A stretch of 64,000 nucleotides of DNA from UBA965 sp040396955 (GTDB lineage: Bacteria; Chloroflexota; Chloroflexia; Chloroflexales; Roseiflexaceae), in the NCBI GenBank assembly GCA_040396955.1, contig JBBAWX010000011.1, positions 1 to 64,000 on the forward strand. Direction: 5' to 3'. Positions 1 to 8,144 of the stretch are shown here, in pieces. Position numbers and translations under genes: made by a program. Below the pieces are notes generated by a model, which did no database searches, was not told the origin of the DNA, and saw only the letters and a list, made by a program, of their open reading frames with translations. Within the stretch, counting starts at the first letter, position 1. Each line of letters opens with the position of its first letter.

Positions 1-1060
1 CCAACGAATGATATAACCCACCAGCAACCTTTATTGACACAATTGTCGGGGTGCTCGTCGCTGTCGGGGTGCTCGTCGCTGTCGGGGTGCTCGTCGCTGT
101 CGGAGTGCTCGTCGCTGTCGGAGTGCTCGTCGCTGTCGGAGTGCTCGTCGCTGTTGGAGTGCTTGTCGCTGTTGGAGTGCTTGTCGCTGTTGGAGTGCTT
201 GTCGCTGTTGCGGTTTTTGAGGGGGTTGCAGAGCGCCGTGGTGTTTTGGTGGGACTCGGTGTCATTGTCCATGTTGGCACGGAATACGCGAGTGCTTGGC
301 TATAGAGGGCGTCGATTTCTGCGCGACTCATCACGCGATCGACCACCACAACTTCATCGATGAACCCGGTGTATTGTTGCGCCCACAGGGTGGGTGTCAA
401 GCGTGTCTTACCGGTCATGGCTTGACCACCAATACTCAGTACTTGGGCACCGGCGTTCGACACAAACACGACTGATGTGCTGGCGGTTTCTATGCGATCC
501 ACCAACAGGGCAAGTTTCTTGGTTTTGGCATCAATGACACAACTCACCATGTGTGGCTGCGTATCGATGGCCTGTGGTGCGGTCGTGCGTACCCCTTGTG
601 CCTGACAAAACGGATGGTGTGTGGTGGTCAGACCGAGCTGCATGGTGACATCTCCAACTACGCCGTGGTTCAACACGACACGCTCTACGGCATCGCCTTC
701 GTGGCGTATCCACGCATGTACGCTCAATGATTTTTTGTCGAGGGAGAGTTTTTTTGAGGTGGTCAACAACAACGGTTCGATGCTTTTGGCATAGTACACC
801 CCATGCGACAAGTGCTCTTGTACATGGGTGCGATCGGGGCATGCATTGCCACAACGCAGGGTGTTTTTTTTGCCTGACGCATCATTTTGTAACGACTGAT
901 CAAAGCGATAGTAACCGAGGAGGTGTTTGCCAGCCACATAGGTTGGTGTTTTGGTGGGTTTGGGGGCCACCGCATGCACCACCGCTGTCGATTTCGGCAG
1001 TCCAATCTGCATCCCGATGAGCAATACCACGATACCCAAGTAGGTCACCCATGTCCGCAT
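1..1060 (-). CDS. Secreted LamG-like protein with Thr/Pro-rich repeat linker and start of an RCC1-like region (C-terminus cut by window edge)
   Basis: An open frame runs from the ATG at 1060 to the left edge without a stop (353 codons visible), so the C-terminus is missing. The start has a GGAGG five bases upstream. Residues 1-31 form a signal peptide (VTYLGIVVLLIGMQIGLP core). Residues about 45-230 look like a concanavalin/LamG sandwich: they open with LLGYYRFDQSLQND and end with GFIDEVVVVDRVMSRAEI, the usual last strand of LamG domains. A Ser/Thr/Pro linker with nine STPT units follows (about 255-335). The last visible residues, VAGGLYHSL, match the repeat core of RCC1 propellers (AGGxxHSL), so a beta-propeller probably follows. 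Inferred role: exported or surface-attached binding protein. The partner is unknown, and both domain assignments are by eye. Confidence 0.8.
   Translation of the reverse strand, partial: MRTWVTYLGIVVLLIGMQIGLPKSTAVVHAVAPKPTKTPTYVAGKHLLGYYRFDQSLQNDASGKKNTLRCGNACPDRTHVQEHLSHGVYYAKSIEPLLLTTSKKLSLDKKSLSVHAWIRHEGDAVERVVLNHGVVGDVTMQLGLTTTHHPFCQAQGVRTTAPQAIDTQPHMVSCVIDAKTKKLALLVDRIETASTSVVFVSNAGAQVLSIGGQAMTGKTRLTPTLWAQQYTGFIDEVVVVDRVMSRAEIDALYSQALAYSVPTWTMTPSPTKTPRRSATPSKTATATSTPTATSTPTATSTPTATSTPTATSTPTATSTPTATSTPTATSTPTATSTPTIVSIKVAGGLYHSL
46..213. repeat. 18-bp tandem repeat, about nine copies, coding for TSTPTA units
   Basis: Near-identical 18-bp units, differing only at silent third positions, make up the linker of the surface protein read on the minus strand. 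Because 18 is a multiple of 3, copy-number change would alter linker length without shifting frame. The plus-strand open frames across it are by-products of the repeat. Confidence 0.9.
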
Positions 1061-1212
1061 ACGTGCCTCCATTCAGCACATGCAAGAGATGGCGATTACA
1101 TGCATGTGCGCTAGCATTCATGCTTTCGATGAATTCCTTGATTACGTCATATTGTTTTTACATATTTACGTGATGCGTATTGTATGGATACGCGCTGATT
1201 TGTCAAATCCGG

Positions 1213-1241
1213 TGGTCAGCACTCTGCCCGTGGCGTACAAT
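1213..1241 (+). promoter_or_regulatory. Probable sigma70-type promoter of the pfkB operon
   Basis: TGGTCA at 1213-1218 and TACAAT at 1236-1241 are separated by 17 bp. Transcription would start near 1248, about 34 bases before the PfkB start. The -35 matches 4 of 6 consensus bases. The rest of the 1061-1281 intergenic stretch shows nothing else clear. Confidence 0.5.
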
Positions 1242-1281
1242 GGAACCAATCAGAGGATGGGAGCAGGGAAGGTGGCGGTGC

Positions 1282-2208
1282 ATGTTGACAGTGGTGGGGG
1301 ACATCAACGTTGATTTGAGCCTTGCAGTGGCAGGGTGGCCAGCGGTGGGGGGCGACACGCGTGCGCACACCGCCACCTGGAGTCACGGTGGCACCGGATT
1401 AAATGCGGCAATTGCAGTGGTTCAACTCGGTGGCACATGTCGGCTGTGGGGGCGAGTCGGAGCCGATGCCGTCGCCGAGGGCGTGACCACCTGGGCCGTG
1501 GAACGTGGTGTTGACATCAGCGACGTGCAGGTCGACCGCGACATTCCAACCGGGTTGTGTGTCATTCCCGTGGTTCCTGACGGCGAACGCACCTTTCTCA
1601 GCTTTCGCGGGGCCAATGTCGCCTGGCAATACCCGACGCACTGGCCGGCAGCACCGGGATGGCTCCACATTTGCGGGCATGCGCTCCTCGAGGACCCGCA
1701 ACGCGCCAACAGTGTGCGTGCGCTGCACTATGCCCAAAGGCAGGGCTGGCAGACCTCAATCGATCTCTGTGACCCACTTGCGCCACACATCGGTGACATC
1801 TTGGTCCAACTCCCACAGGCACTTGACTGCCTACTCGGCAACCAACACGAGATGGCGATGGCACAACCGCAACTACAGCGGAGCACGTTGCCACGACTCA
1901 TTGTGACCAAACGTGGGGCCGCTGGGGCGCGCATCACTGAGCTTGATGGCAGTATGCGTGACTTCCCAGGGTTCCCGGTCGACACCCAAGACACGACCGC
2001 GTGTGGCGACGCCTTTGCGAGCACGTTTGTGTGGAGTCTTTCCCATGGCGCAGATAGCGCGGCTGCCTGCACATTGGCCAATGCCGTCGGTGCACTGACC
2101 GCAAGTCAACGCGGCGGTGCCACCAGCATCCCGGAGATGGGCGCAATCGAGGTCCTCTATGCGCAACACGAATGCGCCCTGCCACACTGGGTAAAAATGG
2201 TAAGATAG
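1282..2208 (+). CDS. PfkB-family (ribokinase-like) sugar or nucleoside kinase
   Basis: A 308-residue PfkB kinase, predicted to transfer phosphate from ATP to a sugar or nucleoside alcohol in the cytoplasm. The protein opens with MLTVVGDINVDL, the usual first strand. GGTGLNAA at residues 36-43 is the substrate-side PfkB signature. DTTACGD at 237-243 is the second signature, where the last Asp is the catalytic base and the Gly lines the anion hole. The frame is open further upstream, but the ATG at 1282 gives the canonical start and length and follows a purine-rich GGAAGG. It heads a six-gene run with short gaps or ATGA overlaps. The neighbouring BtpA-like gene suggests that the two act on one metabolite. 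The substrate cannot be told from sequence. Confidence 0.88.
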   Translation: MLTVVGDINVDLSLAVAGWPAVGGDTRAHTATWSHGGTGLNAAIAVVQLGGTCRLWGRVGADAVAEGVTTWAVERGVDISDVQVDRDIPTGLCVIPVVPDGERTFLSFRGANVAWQYPTHWPAAPGWLHICGHALLEDPQRANSVRALHYAQRQGWQTSIDLCDPLAPHIGDILVQLPQALDCLLGNQHEMAMAQPQLQRSTLPRLIVTKRGAAGARITELDGSMRDFPGFPVDTQDTTACGDAFASTFVWSLSHGADSAAACTLANAVGALTASQRGGATSIPEMGAIEVLYAQHECALPHWVKMVR

Positions 2209-2259
2209 CGGTAGTTGCATGTCCCCATTGGATCGTTTCATTACAACACGAGGATGCCT

Positions 2260-3111
2260 ATGCCCCCCGCATGGAAACAACGGCTCGATGCCCTGCAAAT
2301 CGACTCTCTGGCAGACATTTTTCGCACGCCCAAGCCCATCATTGGCATGGTGCACTGCTGGCCCATGCCTGGTGCGCCCGGCTACACCGGTTACGGCATG
2401 CAGACCATCATCGACCATGCAATCGCAGATGCCGAGGCGCTCATCGCAGGTGGATGCGACGGACTGATTGTTGAAAACATGTGGGATATCCCGTTCCGCG
2501 CCGGAGCACACATTCCCCCCGAGAGTATCGCATCACACGCTGTGGTGGCTGCCGCCATACGAGCGGTCTGCCCCTTGCCCATGGGCATCAATTTGGTGCA
2601 CAACGGTGGAGTGGCGCTGTTGGCGATTGCACTGGCGGCCCGTGCCGACTTCATTCGCGTCTGCATGTTCACGGGGGCCGGAGTTTGGGATGCGGGGAGC
2701 ATTGACGAGGGATGTGCAGCAGACTTGATGCGACGGCGCACCGAATTGCACGCTGATCACATCAAGATTTTGGCCGATGTCGACAAAAAGCACAGCGTGC
2801 GCTTCCCAGGCATCGACCTCGCAACGCACATCGAATGGACGCGCTTTTTTGGTGCTGATGCACTCATCGTATCCGGGCGTATGACGGGCGATGCCCCCGA
2901 TCTCGGCAAAGTGCGAGAGGCCAAATCGATGGCTGGTGATCGCCCTTTGATTATCGGCAGTGGTGCTGACGCCACGAACATCGCCGCGTTCATGTCGGTC
3001 GCTGATGGTGTCATCGTCGGCTCGAGTGTCAAATACGGTGGGGCGATTGCCGAACCTGTCGACATCGAACGGGTACGTCGCTTCGTCGATGCCGCTCGGA
3101 GCGCCCCATGA
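2260..3111 (+). CDS. BtpA/SgcQ-family TIM-barrel-like protein
   Basis: A 283-residue protein of the BtpA/SgcQ family, recognised by KPIIGMVHCWPMPGAPGY near the N-terminus, a GGCDGLIVENMWDIPF stretch, and DALIVSGRMTGDAPD and GSGADATNIAAF near the C-terminus. The last two resemble phosphate-binding ends of TIM barrels. BtpA was named for photosystem I biogenesis in a cyanobacterium, but the family is widespread in non-phototrophs, so this is not evidence of photosynthesis. The ATG at 2260 is chosen because GAGG sits six bases upstream; TTG 2215 and ATG 2254 are in frame but poorly placed. It lies between a PfkB kinase (51-base gap) and a glycosyltransferase (ATGA overlap). Inference: metabolism of a phosphorylated sugar or nucleoside. 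Confidence 0.82.
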   Translation: MPPAWKQRLDALQIDSLADIFRTPKPIIGMVHCWPMPGAPGYTGYGMQTIIDHAIADAEALIAGGCDGLIVENMWDIPFRAGAHIPPESIASHAVVAAAIRAVCPLPMGINLVHNGGVALLAIALAARADFIRVCMFTGAGVWDAGSIDEGCAADLMRRRTELHADHIKILADVDKKHSVRFPGIDLATHIEWTRFFGADALIVSGRMTGDAPDLGKVREAKSMAGDRPLIIGSGADATNIAAFMSVADGVIVGSSVKYGGAIAEPVDIERVRRFVDAARSAP

Positions 3112-4322
3112 ACCAGCGGCAAATTTGGTTGCCCAGCGACGTTTTCCCACCACGCTGTGGGGGAGCAGGCTGGAGTGCCCATGCCCTCGCCACCGCGCTC
3201 CAAGCACACGGCGAACAAGTGACCGCGTTTGTGCCACGGGGTTCACAGGCGACACACATCCACACCATCGATCAGATTCGCACCGTCGAAGTTGGCATCT
3301 CCACTGCGCCGCTACACATCCTCCAAGAGCCGCTACGGGTTGCCACACTCCGGCAGCGCATGCGCCAACACCCACGTCATCAGGCGCTCACGATTATCCA
3401 CGCCCAACACATCGTTTCAGCCAAGGCGGCAATACCGCTCAAAGATGCGCATACGCGTGTCATCATTACGGTGCGAGACCATTGGCCCTGGGATATGCGG
3501 GCCACTGGCATGCAGATGCAAGGCGATCAACGCACCTGGGCGGGGATGCAGGCCACCCTCCGTGCCCGGCAGGCACCCATTGCACAACGGATTTTGGCGG
3601 GTGCGTATCTGGTAGAAATGCGGGCTCGGGCCCAACTCCTCGCACACGCCGACGCAGTTATTGCTGTTTCTGAGCACATGGCAGCGCGCATCAGACAGCA
3701 TGTGCCGACGGCGCGGGTCTACGCCATCCCCAACATGGTCGATGGTGCACAGGTCACGCACATCCTCGCTCACCCGCCGACCATTCCACTTCCCGAACGC
3801 TTTGCGCTGTTTGTAGGCAAGCTTGAACCCAACAAGGGAGCTGAGCTACTGCCAGCGTTGATCGAGCGGATTCGCCCTCCGGCACTTGTCGTCGCCGGCA
3901 CTGGCACGCTCCACGCACAAATCATGCAGGCGGCACACCGAGCCGACGTGCCCTGCCTATTGCTGGACTGGGTCGACCACAACGACGTGCTGCGCCTGAT
4001 GGCACGCTGCGAAGCGCTCTGGTTTCCATCGTCATGGGACGAACCACTTAGTCGCACCCTCCTTGAGGGGTTGGCATGTGGCGCCCCCATCGTGGCCATG
4101 CCCACCGGTGGCACCCCAGAAATCATCCTCGACGGCAATAGCGGGTTTTTGGCAGGAGATGTGGCACAATTTGCCCACATGGCGCAGCGCCTCCACGACG
4201 AGCCTGCATTACGGGTGCAACTCGCACAGGGTGCCCGCCAACGTGCCACCGCACAATTTAGCCCAGCAGTGGTCATCCGTGCCGTGCAGGCACTCTACGA
4301 TGAAATTGGGGAACGTCGATGA
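3108..4322 (+). CDS. GT4-family glycosyltransferase
   Basis: A 404-residue GT-B fold glycosyltransferase, expected to move a sugar from a nucleotide donor to a glycan or lipid at the cytoplasmic membrane face. The N-terminal acceptor domain opens IWLPSDVFPPRCGGAGWSAH. The donor domain begins near FALFVGKLEPNKGAELL. The GT4 E-x7-E motif is at E312/E320 (EPLSRTLLE), followed by GLACGAPIVAMPTGGTPEI, typical of the nucleotide-binding part. Its ATG overlaps the upstream stop by four bases and its stop overlaps the next start by four, so translation is probably coupled. Donor and acceptor cannot be assigned. Confidence 0.9.
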   Translation: MNQRQIWLPSDVFPPRCGGAGWSAHALATALQAHGEQVTAFVPRGSQATHIHTIDQIRTVEVGISTAPLHILQEPLRVATLRQRMRQHPRHQALTIIHAQHIVSAKAAIPLKDAHTRVIITVRDHWPWDMRATGMQMQGDQRTWAGMQATLRARQAPIAQRILAGAYLVEMRARAQLLAHADAVIAVSEHMAARIRQHVPTARVYAIPNMVDGAQVTHILAHPPTIPLPERFALFVGKLEPNKGAELLPALIERIRPPALVVAGTGTLHAQIMQAAHRADVPCLLLDWVDHNDVLRLMARCEALWFPSSWDEPLSRTLLEGLACGAPIVAMPTGGTPEIILDGNSGFLAGDVAQFAHMAQRLHDEPALRVQLAQGARQRATAQFSPAVVIRAVQALYDEIGERR

Positions 4323-5563
4323 GCCAACCCTTGTCGGTCGCAATGCTGGCACGAGTGGTCTGGCCACTCCACGGCTACGGTGGCATCGAGCGCCATGTCT
4401 TCCACTTGACCACACATCTTGCCCGACTTGGGGTGGATGTCACGCTCTACGTGCAGACACCACCCGCTCATGCGGACGTAGCGCGACTCACGAATCAGAT
4501 GCGCATGACCACGCTCCGCTACGACTACACGAGTCCATGGGTGCGCCCGAACTCAATCGTGGGGCGTCAAATCAATTACCCGTGGTATACCTGGCAGTTG
4601 GGGCGAACAGTCATCGCCGACATGCGCCGGCGCCCGTACGACATCGTACACAGCCAGGGGCTCTGTGCGTTCGGCTATGCGTGGCAACGGCGTACCCATC
4701 CGCACACGCGGGATGTGCCCTTTTTTGCCAATCCACACGGCCTCGAAGAATATCGCACCCCCGATTGGCGCAAATGGGTGGCCTATGCCCCCTTTCGGTG
4801 GTTGTACAGCACTGGGCATCGCCTTGCCGATTACACCATCGCCACCGATGCCTGCACTGCGCCCGATTTACCCCACTACATGCAGGTCGACCCCGCCAAT
4901 GTCATAGTGTTGCCGAGTGCCATTGATGTGGCAGAAAACCTGGCCCCACTCGATGCCACGGTCCGCACCACCATGCGCCAACGCTTCGGCGGCGACGCCG
5001 ATCTGCTCATCCTGAGCGTGAGTCGACTCGAGCGCAACAAGGGGTATCATCTGCTTGCAGATGCCCTGGCTCGGGCCGCCGCCCACCAGCAACTCCCGCC
5101 GCGCTGGCGCTGGGTGTTGGTCGGAGATGGCAAAGAGCGCGCCGCTCTACAAGCCCAGGTGGATCACCTCGGCATCGCCGCACAGGTGGTTTTTGCCGGG
5201 AAACTCAGTGATGCCGAGCTCCAAAATCTCTATGCGGCGGCCGACTTTTTTGCGCATCCTACCCTCTACGAAGGCTCATCGCTTGTTACCCTCGAAGCCA
5301 TGATTCATCAACTGCCGGTACTTGCCACGGCAGCTGGCGGCATCCCCGATAAAGTATTCCCGGGAGTCAATGGTATACTAGTAACACCAGGAGATGGCGA
5401 GGCACTCTATCGTGGTCTCCTCGAAATGTTGGCCGCTCGACCTCAATGGCAGCCGTGGGGCCATGCCGGTGCCACACTGGTGCGTCAACACTTCGACTGG
5501 CCGGTAGTTGCTCAGCGCACGCTCCAGGCCTATCACCAAGCCCTAGCACACCGGAGGCGGTGA
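4319..5563 (+). CDS. GT4-family glycosyltransferase
   Basis: A 414-residue second GT4 enzyme, starting inside the stop of the previous one. The N-terminal part shows GYGGIERHVFHLTTHLARLG, the glycine-rich acceptor-side loop of GT4 enzymes. The donor half shows ILSVSRLERNKGYHLLADAL. The E-x7-E pair is E318/E326 in EGSSLVTLE, followed by QLPVLATAAGGIPD. It is not a recent duplicate of its neighbour, since the two differ throughout. Two adjacent GT4 genes with overlapping stops suggest that consecutive sugars are added to one glycan or glycolipid. Substrates are unknown. Confidence 0.9.
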   Translation: MSQPLSVAMLARVVWPLHGYGGIERHVFHLTTHLARLGVDVTLYVQTPPAHADVARLTNQMRMTTLRYDYTSPWVRPNSIVGRQINYPWYTWQLGRTVIADMRRRPYDIVHSQGLCAFGYAWQRRTHPHTRDVPFFANPHGLEEYRTPDWRKWVAYAPFRWLYSTGHRLADYTIATDACTAPDLPHYMQVDPANVIVLPSAIDVAENLAPLDATVRTTMRQRFGGDADLLILSVSRLERNKGYHLLADALARAAAHQQLPPRWRWVLVGDGKERAALQAQVDHLGIAAQVVFAGKLSDAELQNLYAAADFFAHPTLYEGSSLVTLEAMIHQLPVLATAAGGIPDKVFPGVNGILVTPGDGEALYRGLLEMLAARPQWQPWGHAGATLVRQHFDWPVVAQRTLQAYHQALAHRRR

Positions 5564-5598
5564 ACGGTTTTACGTGTGTCCAACGAAAAGAAGTCGTG

Positions 5599-6792
5599 AT
5601 GAATATCGTCCCATTTCACATGTCAATCAACGGCAACGAACTCAATGGACTGACATTGTTTGTCACCACACCCGATGACGAGCTTTCGCTGCCGATTTTC
5701 ATCAACGAAGACATTACTGCGCTCGGCGCACGCTTACTCCAACCTGGCCACATCGAATTCATGGACGACGGGAGCCTACTCGGCCGCGATTTGGGGGATG
5801 TTTTATACCCGGAGCCTGTCCGCGAGCTGCTCACCCGTTGTGCGCGCCACGCACAACAACGCGACGACCGCTTGCAGATCCAGATCCAAATCGCCGTGCC
5901 CGAATTGGCCGCCTTACCGTGGGAATGGGCCATCATCGAGGGAGCTCGGCAGTGGGCGCCGGCTATCAACGAAGACTACGCGGTCGTACGCGTATCATCG
6001 GTGGCCGAACCGGCTCCGCCGATTCTCGTGGATGGGGCGCTGCAAGTGTTGTTGTGTGTGCCTGCCAACCAAACCCCACAGTTTAGCTCCATTCACACCC
6101 TGCTCCACAGCGAAATCGCCAGCCAACGCATCGCCATTCAAATTGTCGAAGTCAAAGATATCCACGACATTGAGCAGGCACTGAGTAGTCAGATGTTTCA
6201 TGTGGTGCATCTGGTCGCAGAGGTCATACTTAGCCGTGACGAAATCCTCAACATTCATTTTGCCGAACCGATTAACGTCTTCGACTTGAGCGACGTCTTC
6301 AAGCAGTTTCCCGACATCGGGCTGATTTGTCTGACGGCCATGGACAACGGTGAGCCGCAAATTCGCGCCATGCCACAGATTTTTGCGGCACTCTTGATGA
6401 GTGAGACCATCAATGCGGCCATTACCTTCAGTGGGATCTGCGATGCCGAAGCCATTGTCCGTTTTGGCGCCACCTGCTACAACGCCATCATTGACGATCT
6501 CCCCATCGACTTAGCGGTCGTACGGGGGCGACGTGCACTCGTAGGCGGGCGCTCTCGCGAGCATTGGGGGCTACCTCAGCTACGCATTGTGCCCACGACG
6601 GAGCGCTTGTTCATCTTTGAGGCTCCCATTGATCCATGGCGCTGGGTGCGCTCCGTTATTGCCGTGTTCGGCATTGCCGTGGCACTGCTCGCAGCCATTC
6701 TGCTCGGGCGCATGCTCACCTCTCAGCCGCTCATGCCACAACTGCCCCCAGCAACAATCACCATGCCAGCCACACCAACCGGGCAACCATGA
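5599..6792 (+). CDS. CHAT-like (caspase-fold) protein with C-terminal membrane anchor, probably catalytically degenerate
   Basis: A 397-residue protein. LAALPWEWAII around residue 107 is the hallmark of CHAT caspase-like domains. It is followed by the expected strands: FHVVHLVAE at about 200-208, where active members have a His-Gly dyad, and IGLICLTAMDNG near 241-252, where the nucleophilic Cys lies. C244 is present, but the HG motif is not, so peptidase activity is doubtful. Residues about 349-373 form one hydrophobic helix, followed by a short Pro/Thr-rich tail; there is no signal peptide. This suggests a tail-anchored protein with its body in the cytoplasm. ATG 5599 is 35 bases after the glycosyltransferase stop. 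The stop overlaps selA (ATGA). Role unknown; alternatively a pseudo-enzyme scaffold. Confidence 0.6.
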   Translation: MNIVPFHMSINGNELNGLTLFVTTPDDELSLPIFINEDITALGARLLQPGHIEFMDDGSLLGRDLGDVLYPEPVRELLTRCARHAQQRDDRLQIQIQIAVPELAALPWEWAIIEGARQWAPAINEDYAVVRVSSVAEPAPPILVDGALQVLLCVPANQTPQFSSIHTLLHSEIASQRIAIQIVEVKDIHDIEQALSSQMFHVVHLVAEVILSRDEILNIHFAEPINVFDLSDVFKQFPDIGLICLTAMDNGEPQIRAMPQIFAALLMSETINAAITFSGICDAEAIVRFGATCYNAIIDDLPIDLAVVRGRRALVGGRSREHWGLPQLRIVPTTERLFIFEAPIDPWRWVRSVIAVFGIAVALLAAILLGRMLTSQPLMPQLPPATITMPATPTGQP

Positions 6793-8144
6793 ACCGCAAT
6801 CGTCATATTCCCTCAATCGACCAGCTCGTCTCTGCGAGCCATGTGCGTGAGCACGTGCCACATGCACTAATCGTCGCCCACGCGCGCCAACTCTGTGCCG
6901 ACCTGCGAGCCAGCACAGAGCCCATTCCGGCCTTGTCTGAGCTCGTCACACGCCTCGATGCGCGCATTACCCAGCTCCTGACGAGTAGCCAGCGCCCGGT
7001 CATCAACGCCACCGGTGTCTTGCTCCAAACCAACCTCGGGCGCGCACCGCTCAGTATTGCAGCGCAACAAGCCATGCAAGCCAATGCCGCCGCCAGCAGT
7101 ATCGAGTATGACCTCGATGCCGGCCGGCGCGGTGAACGCAATCGGCACCTTGCACCGCTGCTCTGCCACATCACCGGTGCGGAAGCCGCACTCGTGGTCA
7201 ACAACAACGCTGCCGCCATTTTGCTCATCTTGGCAGCCCACGCGGTTGGGCGCGAAGTCATCGTCTCCCGCGGGCAAGCGGTCGAGATTGGCGGCGGTTT
7301 CCGTATTCCCGATGTTTTGCGCCAAAGCGGCGCTACGTTGGTCGAAGTAGGCACCACCAACCGCACCTATGCGCATGATTACGCACGTGCGATTACCGCG
7401 CAAACGGCCATGCTGTTGACCGTGCACACCAGCAATTTCCGCTTGCAAGGATTCGTACATGAGCCCACCATGGGCGAATTAAGTGCGGTCGCCCACGAAC
7501 ACGGGATTTTGCATGTCGACGATGTAGGTAGTGGCACACTCATCGACGTGGCGCAATATGGGCTGACTGCCGAGCCCTTGGTGCAATCTCGAGTCTCCGC
7601 AGGTGTCGATTTGGTCTGCTTTAGTGGCGACAAATTGCTCGGCGGGCCCCAAGCCGGCATCATCGTGGGTCGGGCAGCCGCCATACGCGCACTCGCCGTG
7701 CATCCACTGATGCGCGCCTTTCGCATCGACAAGATGACCATGGCAGCCTTGCATGCCACCCTGCTGAGTTATGCACAGGGCACGGCGACGCACGACATCC
7801 CCATTTGGCAGATGATTGGTGCCGACGCAGAGCAACTCCACCAACGCGCCCAACAACTCTATCAGCGTCTCGGCGACCCGTGGCGCGTGCGTCCATGTGA
7901 CAGCACGGTGGGAGGTGGATCGCTGCCTGGCGACACGCAGCCGTCATGGGCGCTCACCTACGCACATCCCCACCCCGAACACATAACCACCCTGCTCAGG
8001 CAACAGACCCCGGCCATCGTCGCCCGGATTGCCGCTGATGCGGTCTGGCTCGACCTGCGATCCATACTGCCGAGTGATGACACCCGGCTCGGCGACATCC
8101 TGATGGCGCTCACCCCACAACTCCGCCGCGAGCTACCTGCCTAG
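6789..8144 (+). CDS. selA: L-seryl-tRNA(Sec) selenium transferase
   Basis: A 451-residue PLP enzyme that converts seryl-tRNA(Sec) to selenocysteinyl-tRNA(Sec) using selenophosphate. Diagnostic stretches are RPVINATGVLLQTNLGRAPL near residue 75, DLDAGRRGERN, and SGDKLLGGPQAG with the PLP lysine K282. Length is normal for the family. The start is the ATG overlapping the CHAT gene stop; longer in-frame starts would sit deep inside that gene. No selB, selD or tRNA-Sec is visible here, so the rest of the pathway must be elsewhere if selenocysteine is used. The 3' end overlaps the convergent ATPase gene by 12 bp. Confidence 0.92.
   Translation: MNRNRHIPSIDQLVSASHVREHVPHALIVAHARQLCADLRASTEPIPALSELVTRLDARITQLLTSSQRPVINATGVLLQTNLGRAPLSIAAQQAMQANAAASSIEYDLDAGRRGERNRHLAPLLCHITGAEAALVVNNNAAAILLILAAHAVGREVIVSRGQAVEIGGGFRIPDVLRQSGATLVEVGTTNRTYAHDYARAITAQTAMLLTVHTSNFRLQGFVHEPTMGELSAVAHEHGILHVDDVGSGTLIDVAQYGLTAEPLVQSRVSAGVDLVCFSGDKLLGGPQAGIIVGRAAAIRALAVHPLMRAFRIDKMTMAALHATLLSYAQGTATHDIPIWQMIGADAEQLHQRAQQLYQRLGDPWRVRPCDSTVGGGSLPGDTQPSWALTYAHPHPEHITTLLRQQTPAIVARIAADAVWLDLRSILPSDDTRLGDILMALTPQLRRELPA

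Noticed and set aside
46..213. Possible CRISPR array
   Set aside because: The 18-bp units are directly adjacent, with no spacers, and they code in frame within a larger protein.
34..363. Plus-strand open frames across the 18-bp repeats (Leu/Ser/Cys or Val/Leu/Gly repeats)
   Set aside because: They are by-products of repeats coding the Thr/Pro linker on the minus strand, where a signal peptide, domain and ribosome site are present.
2260..3111. BtpA-like gene as evidence for a phototroph
   Set aside because: The family occurs in many non-photosynthetic bacteria and archaea; no photosynthesis gene is visible in the window.
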